Source of the DNA: Bryobacterales bacterium
Lineage (GTDB): Bacteria; Acidobacteriota; Terriglobia; Bryobacterales; Bryobacteraceae
Assembly: GCA_016789785.1 (NCBI GenBank)
Contig: JAEUQE010000059.1
Span: 1-39,224, forward strand
DNA length: 39,224 nucleotides
Reading direction: 5' to 3'
How positions within the stretch are numbered: position 1 is the stretch's first letter; every line of letters starts with the position of its first letter. Made by a program: the position numbers and the translations under genes. Positions 13,317-21,208 of the stretch are shown here, piece by piece. The notes beneath the pieces are model-generated. The model saw only the letters and a list, made by a program, of their open reading frames with translations. It was not told the origin of the DNA and did no database searches.

Positions 13317-16301
13317 ATGATTGTGCTGCATGCCGCATTCTGTGAGGGTGGCATTCATTTCTGGTGCGAACCGGAATCGGGACGAGAGGTTGTCCGCGCC
13401 GCACTCAGCAATCTCGGAATTATCCCTCCCGCACTCGGTACACCAGAAGAAGCGGTTGTCTGGCTGCCAACCATGGATGGCAAGCCCGTACCGTCGATGG
13501 ACGCTCTGGCGGAACAGCCGGTGGCGGAACAATGCTACCTTGCTCCCTCGATTGTCCATGTGGTGAGCTTCGCACCGGAAGACACCATGCTTCTGCTCGC
13601 GGCTTTGAAGGGCAGGCATCTGTTAGCGCCAGCGGTCCTGACCGGCGGTGACCTTCGCTATTGGACACAGGCGCTTTCCTACGCTGCCAGCCTGGTCTCG
13701 CGAGGGCTGTATCTTCCCGCGATGCACCCGGAAGGGGATCAATCTCACGCTCGCTGGACTCCGGTGTTCGCGGGTCCCGATGCAGCGCGCATGCATGCGC
13801 TGGCAAAGGCCATGCCACCCGCCGCCCGCGCCATGACGCTTCATGAGGAGGAGCCGGACGTCCCGGCCGAGACCGTGCTTACAGGCTTTCTGACCTCAAT
13901 GGCCGACACGTTCGTGCGCTACGCTTCGGCGGACCGCAGAACATCCGTGGACGGCGACACCGTCAACGAGCGTTGGATGAAGGCTCTGACCTCTTCCGAA
14001 TCCCGCGTGGCAGGCCCGAGCGCAGACGTGCAAGCCTTCGCACGACAGGTGGCAGACTGGCGCCGCCCCGTTCAGATCTCAGCCGAGGCAGCCTTTCGTC
14101 TGTGCTTCCGCCTGAGTGAGCCCAACGCCGAAGGGGGCACTTGGGACGTGGAGTATTTGCTCCAGGGCTCTCGCGATCCGAGTCTCTTCCTTCCAGCTCA
14201 TCAGGTCTGGAAGCCCAAGGCCAACGAACTCAAGAAACTTGGCGCCGATCCACGCATGACGCGCGAGGTTCTGTTATCGTCGCTGGGCCAGGCATCCTCG
14301 CTTTGTTCGCAGGTGGAGCAGAGCCTATCGAGCGCGGCTCCCGAAGGTTTCCTGCTCGATACGCCCGCCGCACATGCATTTCTGACAACCACGGCGCCGC
14401 AACTGGAACAGGCCGGATTCGGCGTACTGCTTCCCAACTGGTGGCACATGCGGAAGTCCGGGCTGCGGCTTCAAGCACGCGCCGTGGTGAAATCGCCCAA
14501 GGCCGCGGGTGGGGGTGGTCTGTCGCTGAACGCGATTCTGGACTTCAACTGGGAACTCGCGCTCGGGGATTCGGTCATCAGCAAACAGGAGTTGCTCGCG
14601 CTGGCCAGACAGAAGGGGCAGTTGGTCAAGCTGCGCGGACAGTGGGTGGAAGTGAACGCGGCGGAAATCGCCGATGCCGTCAAGTTCCTCGACCGCGGCG
14701 CCACCCAGGCAACAGCGGGCGACTTGTTCCGCATGGCGATCGGAGCCAGCCCGATCGTGGATGGCTTTGACGCCGTGGAAGTGAAGGCCACGGGCTGGTT
14801 CGGGGACCTTCTGCAACAACTCGAATCCCGTACGCCGGCGCGCGATCTCGACCAGCCCGAGGGCCTGACTGGCCAGTTGCGGCCCTATCAACTGCGCGGG
14901 TTTTCCTGGGTCGAAGCGCTGAAACGTTTCGGGCTTGGCGCATGTCTCGCGGATGATATGGGCCTTGGGAAAACGATTCAGACGCTCGCGCTAATTCAAC
15001 ACGACGTGAGCCAAGGCCAGGAGCAGCCGGTGCTGCTCGTGTGCCCGACCTCGGTGGTGGGCAACTGGCAAAAAGAAGCCGCGAAGTTCACACCACAACT
15101 CGCCGTTCTGGTGCATCACGGGTCGCAGCGGGCCAAGGGCGAGTCCTTCGCGTCGCAAGCCGCAAAGCACCAGATTGTGCTCTGCAGTTATGCGCTTCTG
15201 CATCGCGATTCGAAGATGCTGCGGGAGGTCGAGTGGGCGGGTGTCATTCTTGACGAAGCGCAGAACATCAAGAACTCGGAAACGCTGCAATCGCGGGCTG
15301 CGCGCACCCTCTCCTCGGGCTATCGCGTCGCGCTAACCGGTACGCCGGTGGAGAACAACGTCGGCGATTTGTGGAGCATCATGGAGTTTCTGAATCCGGG
15401 ACTGATGGGGTCGTGGGCCGCGTTCAAGAAACGCTACTTCGTGCCGATTCAGGTTTACTCCGACGAACAGGCCTCGGCGCAGCTCAAGCGGCTCACGGGC
15501 CCATTCGTTCTCCGGCGCGAAAAAACCGACAAGAGTATCATCGCCGACCTTCCCGATAAGATCGAAATGAAGGTCTTCTGCAATCTCACCAAGGAGCAGG
15601 CATCGCTCTATGAGGCGGTTGTCGTGGAGTCGCAGGAGGCCATTGAGGCCGCCGATGGAATCCAGCGCAAGGGCATCGTGCTCGCCACGCTCACCAAGCT
15701 GAAGCAGGTGTGCAATCATCCGGCGCAGTTCCTACAGGACAAGTCCGTTATTCCGGGCCGCAGCGGTAAGCTGTCGCGCCTCACCGAGATGCTGGAGGAG
15801 ACACTGGCGATTGGCGACCGGTGTTTGCTGTTCACGCAGTTCGCGGAGATGGGACACCTGCTGCAGACGCATCTGCGCGAGACCTTCGGAGTGGAGGTGT
15901 TGTACCTGCACGGGGGATCGAGCCGCAAGCAGCGCGACGAGATGGTGGCACGGTTCTCCGCGGAGAAGGGGCCGAAGCTGTTTGTCCTGTCGTTGAAGGC
16001 TGGAGGAACGGGACTCAACCTCACCACCGCCAATCACGTGTTCCACATCGATCGCTGGTGGAACCCTGCCGTGGAGAATCAGGCCACGGATCGCGCGTTC
16101 CGTATTGGGCAGACCCGCAACGTGCAGGTGCACAAGTTTGTGTGCGCGGGCACGGTGGAGGAACGTATCGATGAGATGATTGAGCGCAAGAAGGAGATCG
16201 CAGGCAGGGTAGTCGCGGCCGGCGAGACTTGGATCAGTGAGTTATCGAATAAGGAATTGCGCTCGTTGTTTGCATTGCGAAAGGATGCGGTGAGCGAATG
16301 A
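13317..16301 (+). CDS. SNF2/Rad54-family helicase
   Basis: A 994-residue superfamily 2 DNA translocase. The N-terminal half (to about residue 510) matches the bacterial SNF2 helicase-associated region. The ATPase core then shows Walker A DDMGLGKT (K552), the LLVCPTSVVGNW motif Ia, D646-E-A-Q in ILDEAQNIKN, LTGTPVENN (motif III), and in the C-terminal lobe LFTQFAEMG, LSLKAGGTGLNL and DRAFRIGQ (motif VI). Such proteins move along double-stranded DNA and remodel protein-DNA complexes, and may act in repair or transcription recovery. Its stop overlaps the SWIM gene start (ATGA). SNF2-SWIM gene pairs recur in bacteria, supporting joint function. Confidence 0.95.
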   Translation: MIVLHAAFCEGGIHFWCEPESGREVVRAALSNLGIIPPALGTPEEAVVWLPTMDGKPVPSMDALAEQPVAEQCYLAPSIVHVVSFAPEDTMLLLAALKGRHLLAPAVLTGGDLRYWTQALSYAASLVSRGLYLPAMHPEGDQSHARWTPVFAGPDAARMHALAKAMPPAARAMTLHEEEPDVPAETVLTGFLTSMADTFVRYASADRRTSVDGDTVNERWMKALTSSESRVAGPSADVQAFARQVADWRRPVQISAEAAFRLCFRLSEPNAEGGTWDVEYLLQGSRDPSLFLPAHQVWKPKANELKKLGADPRMTREVLLSSLGQASSLCSQVEQSLSSAAPEGFLLDTPAAHAFLTTTAPQLEQAGFGVLLPNWWHMRKSGLRLQARAVVKSPKAAGGGGLSLNAILDFNWELALGDSVISKQELLALARQKGQLVKLRGQWVEVNAAEIADAVKFLDRGATQATAGDLFRMAIGASPIVDGFDAVEVKATGWFGDLLQQLESRTPARDLDQPEGLTGQLRPYQLRGFSWVEALKRFGLGACLADDMGLGKTIQTLALIQHDVSQGQEQPVLLVCPTSVVGNWQKEAAKFTPQLAVLVHHGSQRAKGESFASQAAKHQIVLCSYALLHRDSKMLREVEWAGVILDEAQNIKNSETLQSRAARTLSSGYRVALTGTPVENNVGDLWSIMEFLNPGLMGSWAAFKKRYFVPIQVYSDEQASAQLKRLTGPFVLRREKTDKSIIADLPDKIEMKVFCNLTKEQASLYEAVVVESQEAIEAADGIQRKGIVLATLTKLKQVCNHPAQFLQDKSVIPGRSGKLSRLTEMLEETLAIGDRCLLFTQFAEMGHLLQTHLRETFGVEVLYLHGGSSRKQRDEMVARFSAEKGPKLFVLSLKAGGTGLNLTTANHVFHIDRWWNPAVENQATDRAFRIGQTRNVQVHKFVCAGTVEERIDEMIERKKEIAGRVVAAGETWISELSNKELRSLFALRKDAVSE

Positions 16302-17869
16302 GGGATTGGGACTGGTTTGACGGGTACTTTCCCAGGTCCACACCGATTGCGGCGAAGGGCGGCATCAAGTCGAAGTCGCAGCGGGGTGGCTTTGGCACCA
16401 CATGGTGGGCCAAGCGGTGGATCGAAGTTCTGGAAGGATTCGACCTTGGTGGAAGGCTGACGCGAGGGCGCAGCTACGCGCGCTCGGGCCAGGTGCTCTC
16501 TGTCGACGTTTCGAAGGGCGCGATTCGCGCCAAGGTGCAAGGCTCGCGTCCACGCCCCTACCAGATCGAGATCAAGCTGACTCCGCTTGCCGCTGCGGAC
16601 TGGAAGCGTGTGGCCGGCGCGATCTCGGTACAGGCGAAGTACGCGTCGAAGTTGCTTGCCGGCGAGATGCCCGGGGAGATCGAGGCCGTTTTCGACAGCG
16701 CGAAGGCACCGCTGTTTCCCCAGCGCCACGACGATCTGAAGACCGATTGCTCTTGTCCCGACTGGTCGAATCCCTGCAAGCACATCGCGGCGGTCTACTA
16801 TTTGCTCGCGGAGGAATTCGATCGCGACCCCTTCCTCATCTTCCGCCTGCGTGGAATTGAGCGCGACGAGTTCTTCGGGCTCCTGGCGGATCAAGGCGCT
16901 CCCCGGGAAACGCATCAGCCCGCACCTGAGCCTCTTCCGCACAGCCGTTCCGCATTCTGGCCAGAGTTGGAGATTCCCGCGGACCTGGTTGCCCTGAGTA
17001 CGGCAGACACCGATATCGCCGCTTTGCCGAGGCGCCTGGGTCAGTTCCCTTTCTGGCGCGGCAGCACGCCGTTTTTTGATTCGCTCGACCGAACGTACGC
17101 TGTTGCCGGCCGGGTGGCGCGTGATTGGATGGAAGGTTCGTACGCAAGGCTGCCAGGCGCACCGGAGCCAGAGAAGCCTCGCCGGCGTGGGAAGAAGACA
17201 TCGCCGCGCGCAAAGCCCGTGCTTGCGGAACCAGCCTCGGAGATTTCTGCCGATCTCCTCGCTACCATTCTCGGCGTGTGGCCGGAGGAACACACCTACA
17301 CGGTCGACACGGGCTTTGACGACGAGGACGAAGAGTTCCTTTCGTGGTTTGGCGGGGTGGAGCCGAAGCTCTCGCGAGAGTTGCGCAAACGAATCCCATT
17401 CGTGGAGAGCTTTGCCGCGCGGGAAAGAGGCCGCGATGAGGTTTACTACGACGAGTATGACGACGACTTCGACCAGGACGAGTGGGACAACCCGGTGGAT
17501 GCCGAACCGGCTTACTCCTACCACCTTTACTTCCTCGGCCCCAGAGCGACGCTGACACACAGCATGACCGGTTGGCTGCTCGCGGTATCGGAACTCGCAC
17601 CCGTCGCGGCGATCCATAAATGGCGAGTTGACAGGAAAAAATATGGCGACATCGAGCGGCCCTACTTGATTCGCGAAGTGATGAGCGATGCGCCTGCAAG
17701 CGGGGAACTCGCGAAACTCCTTGACGTGGCGGCCAGGCTCCTCGAGAAGTATCGCATTCGCATTCTGACGGAGGCGGAGGCGAAGCTGGTGGTGCCGGGT
17801 CTGAAGTCATCATTCGGTGAGGAAGTCACGGTCTTCGACGCGTTCTTCTTTCAGTCTGTGGATTGGTGA
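16298..17869 (+). CDS. SWIM zinc-finger protein
   Basis: A 523-residue protein with the SWIM zinc finger C151-S-C153-x6-C160-K-H162 (DCSCPDWSNPCKHIAAVYYLL). It is preceded by a conserved N-terminal block (GGFGTTWWAKRWIEVLEGF, YARSGQVLSVDV). The middle includes an acidic low-complexity stretch (YYDEYDDDFDQDEWD). SWIM fingers are thought to mediate DNA or protein binding. Overlap with the SNF2 gene by four bases suggests the two proteins are made together and possibly act as a complex. The region after residue 190 has no recognised domain. Downstream the next gene follows after 65 bases and is functionally unrelated. Confidence 0.92.
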   Translation: MRDWDWFDGYFPRSTPIAAKGGIKSKSQRGGFGTTWWAKRWIEVLEGFDLGGRLTRGRSYARSGQVLSVDVSKGAIRAKVQGSRPRPYQIEIKLTPLAAADWKRVAGAISVQAKYASKLLAGEMPGEIEAVFDSAKAPLFPQRHDDLKTDCSCPDWSNPCKHIAAVYYLLAEEFDRDPFLIFRLRGIERDEFFGLLADQGAPRETHQPAPEPLPHSRSAFWPELEIPADLVALSTADTDIAALPRRLGQFPFWRGSTPFFDSLDRTYAVAGRVARDWMEGSYARLPGAPEPEKPRRRGKKTSPRAKPVLAEPASEISADLLATILGVWPEEHTYTVDTGFDDEDEEFLSWFGGVEPKLSRELRKRIPFVESFAARERGRDEVYYDEYDDDFDQDEWDNPVDAEPAYSYHLYFLGPRATLTHSMTGWLLAVSELAPVAAIHKWRVDRKKYGDIERPYLIREVMSDAPASGELAKLLDVAARLLEKYRIRILTEAEAKLVVPGLKSSFGEEVTVFDAFFFQSVDW

Positions 17870-17934
17870 GAGCGCGCTTCCGGGGGCCAGCGGCAACGCA
17901 CCACCTTGATCCGATATAACGGAAGACGGCAACA

Positions 17935-19590
17935 ATGACCGCTTCCAAACTCATCCTCATTTCTTTCCTGGTCCCGTTGGCGATGCCTGCGGTACGGGCC
18001 GCCACACGCAAGGCCGACATCATCGTCTATGGCTGCACATCCGGCGCCGTGACCGCCGCCATCCAATCCAAGCGCATGGGCAAGTCCGTGATCATGGTTT
18101 GCCCCGAAAAGCACCTCGGCGGACTCACCGCCGGTGGCCTCGGCTGGACGGACTCGGGCAACAAGGCCGTGATCGGTGGACTCTCTCGAGAGTTCTATCA
18201 TCGCGTCTGGCGTCACTATGACAAGCCCGAAGCGTGGCGCTGGCAGAAGAAAGAACAGTACGGCAACAAGGGCCAAGGCACGGAGGCGCTCGACACCACG
18301 GGCCGCACCATGTGGATCTTTGAGCCGCATGTCGCGGAGAAGGTCTACAAAGAATGGATCAAGGAACTCAAGATTCCCATCTATCGTGACTCCTGGCTCG
18401 ACCGCACGGGTGGCGTGACGAAGAGGGGTGATCGAATCACCGCCGTGCGCATGTTGAACGGCGATGTCTACGAGGGGCGGATGTTCCTGGACGCGACGTA
18501 TGAGGGCGACCTGATGGCCACGGCAGGCGTCGATTATGCGGTGGGCCGTGAATCGATTCGCACCTACGATGAGAAGTGGGCCGGCGTGCAGACCGGAGTG
18601 CTGCATCATCGCCATCACTTCGGCGCGGTGAAGACGCCCATCTCGCCGTACGTGATTCCTGGCGATCCGAAGAGCGGCGTGCTGCCGCGCATCAGCACGG
18701 AGCCACCGGGCAACTACGGCGAAGGCGATAAGAAGGTGCAAGCCTACTGCTTTCGCATGTGTCTGACCAAGGCGCCCGAGAATCGCGTGGCGTTCCCGAA
18801 GCCTGCCGGCTACGATCCCAAGGAGTACGAACTGCTGCTGCGGATCTTTGCCGCGGGCTGGCGCGAGACCTTCCAGAAGTTCGATCCCATTCCGAATCTG
18901 AAAACCGATACCAACAATCACGGGCCTTTCTCGACAGACAACATCGGACGCAACTGGGACTATCCCGAAGCGAGTTACGAACGCCGCCGTGAGATCATCC
19001 GCGAGCATGAGCAGTATCAGAAGGGCTGGCTCTACTTCATCGCCAACGACCCGCGCGTGCCTGAGGACGTGCGCAGTGAGATGGCGCAATGGGGTCTGGC
19101 GAAGGATGAGTTTCGGGACAACGGTAACTGGCCTCATCAGATTTATGTGCGCGAGGCGCGGCGCATGGTGGGCAAGTACGTCATGACGCAGCATGAGTTG
19201 CAGAAGACGCGCCCCACGCCGGAGCCCGTCGGTATGGGCTCATACAGTATCGACTCGCACAACATCCAGCGCTACATCACGCCTGAAGGCTATGTGCAGA
19301 ACGAAGGGGATCTGGGCGTCAGCACGAATGGGCCGTATCAGATTTCGTATGGCGCGATGGTGCCGAAAAAGGGTCAAGTGGCGAATCTTCTGGTGCCGGT
19401 ATGCGTCTCGAGCTCCCACGTCGCGTATGGGTCGATCCGCATGGAACCGGTGTTCATGATTCTGGGGCAATCGGCGGCCACGGCCGCGGTGATGGCGATG
19501 GATGCGAAGATCGCGGTGCAGGATGTGCCGTATGACAAGCTGCGCGAACGGCTGCTCGCGGACGGTCAGGTGCTCGAGTACAAGAAATGA
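17935..19590 (+). CDS. Secreted FAD-dependent oxidoreductase
   Basis: A 551-residue protein with a Sec signal (MTASKLILISFLVPLAMPAVRA) followed at once by a Rossmann FAD-binding start: ADIIVYGCTSGAVTAAIQSKRMGKSV, where the usual GGGxxG is GCTSGA. EKHLGGLTAGGLGWTDSG follows, typical of the FAD_oxidored family common in planctomycetes and acidobacteria. The C-terminus has a second FAD contact region (PVCVSSSHVAYGSIRMEPVFMILGQSAATAA). Its natural substrate is unknown; sugar or glycan-derived substrates are often proposed for the family. A TATAAC box (17915-17920) and GGAAGA precede the ATG. It converges on the DUF1501 gene. Confidence 0.9.
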   Translation: MTASKLILISFLVPLAMPAVRAATRKADIIVYGCTSGAVTAAIQSKRMGKSVIMVCPEKHLGGLTAGGLGWTDSGNKAVIGGLSREFYHRVWRHYDKPEAWRWQKKEQYGNKGQGTEALDTTGRTMWIFEPHVAEKVYKEWIKELKIPIYRDSWLDRTGGVTKRGDRITAVRMLNGDVYEGRMFLDATYEGDLMATAGVDYAVGRESIRTYDEKWAGVQTGVLHHRHHFGAVKTPISPYVIPGDPKSGVLPRISTEPPGNYGEGDKKVQAYCFRMCLTKAPENRVAFPKPAGYDPKEYELLLRIFAAGWRETFQKFDPIPNLKTDTNNHGPFSTDNIGRNWDYPEASYERRREIIREHEQYQKGWLYFIANDPRVPEDVRSEMAQWGLAKDEFRDNGNWPHQIYVREARRMVGKYVMTQHELQKTRPTPEPVGMGSYSIDSHNIQRYITPEGYVQNEGDLGVSTNGPYQISYGAMVPKKGQVANLLVPVCVSSSHVAYGSIRMEPVFMILGQSAATAAVMAMDAKIAVQDVPYDKLRERLLADGQVLEYKK

Positions 19591-19591
19591 T

Positions 19592-19622
19592 AGCTTTCAG
19601 CTTTCGGCTTTCAGCTTTCAGC
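19592..19622. repeat. Heptanucleotide tandem repeat AGCTTTC
   Basis: About 4.4 copies of AGCTTTC (one copy is GGCTTTC), starting one base after the FAD oxidoreductase stop. Copy number could vary between strains. No function can be assigned. Confidence 0.85.
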
Positions 19623-19626
19623 ACCC

Positions 19627-19648
19627 GAGCGGGGCGAGGTCCCCGCTC
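19627..19648. terminator. Possible terminator hairpin after the FAD oxidoreductase gene
   Basis: GAGCGGGG and CCCCGCTC form a perfect 8-bp GC-rich stem with loop CGAGGT, between convergent genes. No T-tract follows on either strand, so intrinsic termination is uncertain. Confidence 0.5.
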
Positions 19649-19792
19649 ATGGAACCTGAAACTTGATTTGGGCTGAGCGATGCGTGATCGAATGGGCTGG
19701 CTCAGGCGGTAAGCCAAGGTCGAAATCCGGTAACTCCGAGGCGGAAGTTTCTGGAGAGCAAACCGGAGCGGGGGCATGCTCATGATTCGACG

Positions 19793-21208
19793 CTAGGCCA
19801 GCACTTCTTTCATGACGTTGCCCGCCACATCGGTCAAACGCATATGCCGGCCGTTGTGGAAGTAGGTGAGCTTCTCGTGATCGAAGCCGAGCAAGTGCAG
19901 CATGGTCGCGTGCAGGTCGTTAACGGACTTGCCGTTCTCCGCCACCTTGTAGCCGAACTCGTCGGTCGCGCCAACCACTGTACCGCCCTTCGCGCCGCCG
20001 CCACACATCCAGATACTGAAGCAGCCCGGATTGTGATCGCGCCCGTTCATGCGCTGTGAAATCGGCATGCGGCCGAACTCCCCATGCCAGAGGATCAGCG
20101 TCGAATCGAGCAGGCCACGACCCTTGAGGTCGCGAATGAGACCGGCGATCGGACCGTCGGTCTCCGCGGCGTGCTGGCCGTGATTCTCTTTCAGTTCCCA
20201 GTGCGCATCCCAACTGGTTTGGAAGTTGCCGCCGCCGGAGTATAACTGTACGAAGCGCACGCCGCGCTCGACCAGCCGGCGCGCCATCAGACACTGGCGG
20301 CCGAAGTAGCCCGCCACCTCGTCGTCCACCATGTAGAGCTTGCGGGTCGCCTCGGTCTCCTTCTCCACGGCTACCGCTTCCACGGCGTGCGTCTGCATGC
20401 GATAGGCGAGTTCGTAGCTCGCAATGCGCGCCGAGAGCTCGGTGTCCTCCGGGTTCTTTGCCGCATGCTCCGCGTTCAGCTTGCCCAACAGGTCGAGCCA
20501 CCGGCGCTGACGGCCGGGCTCCATGCCGGCACCGGGCTTGAGATCGACAATCGGGTCTCCCGTGGATCGGAACTGCGTGCCCTGGTACGCCGCGGGCATG
20601 TAGCCATTGCCCCAATTGGGAGCGCCGCCGATCGGTCCACCGCGCGGGTCAGTGAACACAACATACGCCGGCAGATTCTGATTCTCGGTGCCGAGCCCGT
20701 AGGTCACCCAACTGCCCATGCTTGGATGGCCCGGCAACACGCTGCCCGTGTTCATGTGAAACAACGCGGGGCCATGATCGTTCGACAAGCCGTACATCGA
20801 TCGCACGAGAGCGATGTCATCCGCCAATGCGCCGACCTTCGGGAAGAGATCGGAAACCTCCATGCCGCACTTGCCGTACCGCTTGAACTCCCACAGCGAA
20901 GGCATCAGGCCGCCGGGGTTGCCTTGCGACACCACCACTTCGCCCTTGCCTGTGAGTGCTTCACCCCGGCGCCGGTGCAGTTCTGGCTTTGGATCGAACG
21001 TGTCCATCTGGCTGACGCCGCCGTAGCAGAAAACCGAGATGACGGCCTTCGCCTTCGCGGGGAAATGCGAGGTCTTCGGCGCGAGTGGATTCGCTCCTGT
21101 CGCTGCGGCGCGCGCTTCCCGCGCCATCAAGTCCGCAAGCGCAACGCCGGCGACACCGCCGCCCGCGCGCCACAAGAGTTCCCGTCGAGACCAGAATCGT
21201 TGCTTCAT
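19793..21208 (-). CDS. DUF1501 protein, Tat-exported
   Basis: A 471-residue protein with a twin-arginine start (MKQRFWSRRELLWRAGGG) and the DUF1501 pattern: KAVISVFCYGGVSQMDTFDPKPEL, SNDHGPALFHMNTGSVLPGHPSMGSW, LILWHGEFGRMPISQRMNGRDHNPGCFSIWMCGGG and the tail FHNGRHMRLTDVAG. The fold is alkaline-phosphatase/sulfatase-like, but no activity is established. It is the downstream member of a two-gene operon whose upstream partner carries PSCyt1, DUF1549 and DUF1553 domains; the start overlaps that stop by ATGA. This pairing is a hallmark of planctomycetes, verrucomicrobia and Solibacter-like acidobacteria. Confidence 0.93.
   Translation of the reverse strand: MKQRFWSRRELLWRAGGGVAGVALADLMAREARAAATGANPLAPKTSHFPAKAKAVISVFCYGGVSQMDTFDPKPELHRRRGEALTGKGEVVVSQGNPGGLMPSLWEFKRYGKCGMEVSDLFPKVGALADDIALVRSMYGLSNDHGPALFHMNTGSVLPGHPSMGSWVTYGLGTENQNLPAYVVFTDPRGGPIGGAPNWGNGYMPAAYQGTQFRSTGDPIVDLKPGAGMEPGRQRRWLDLLGKLNAEHAAKNPEDTELSARIASYELAYRMQTHAVEAVAVEKETEATRKLYMVDDEVAGYFGRQCLMARRLVERGVRFVQLYSGGGNFQTSWDAHWELKENHGQHAAETDGPIAGLIRDLKGRGLLDSTLILWHGEFGRMPISQRMNGRDHNPGCFSIWMCGGGAKGGTVVGATDEFGYKVAENGKSVNDLHATMLHLLGFDHEKLTYFHNGRHMRLTDVAGNVMKEVLA

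Noticed and set aside
16079..17617. 512-residue minus-strand frame over the SNF2/SWIM genes
   Set aside because: No motifs; the opposite strand has complete SNF2 and SWIM motifs.
17851..19194. 447-residue minus-strand frame over the FAD oxidoreductase gene
   Set aside because: Antisense shadow; no signal, no domain.
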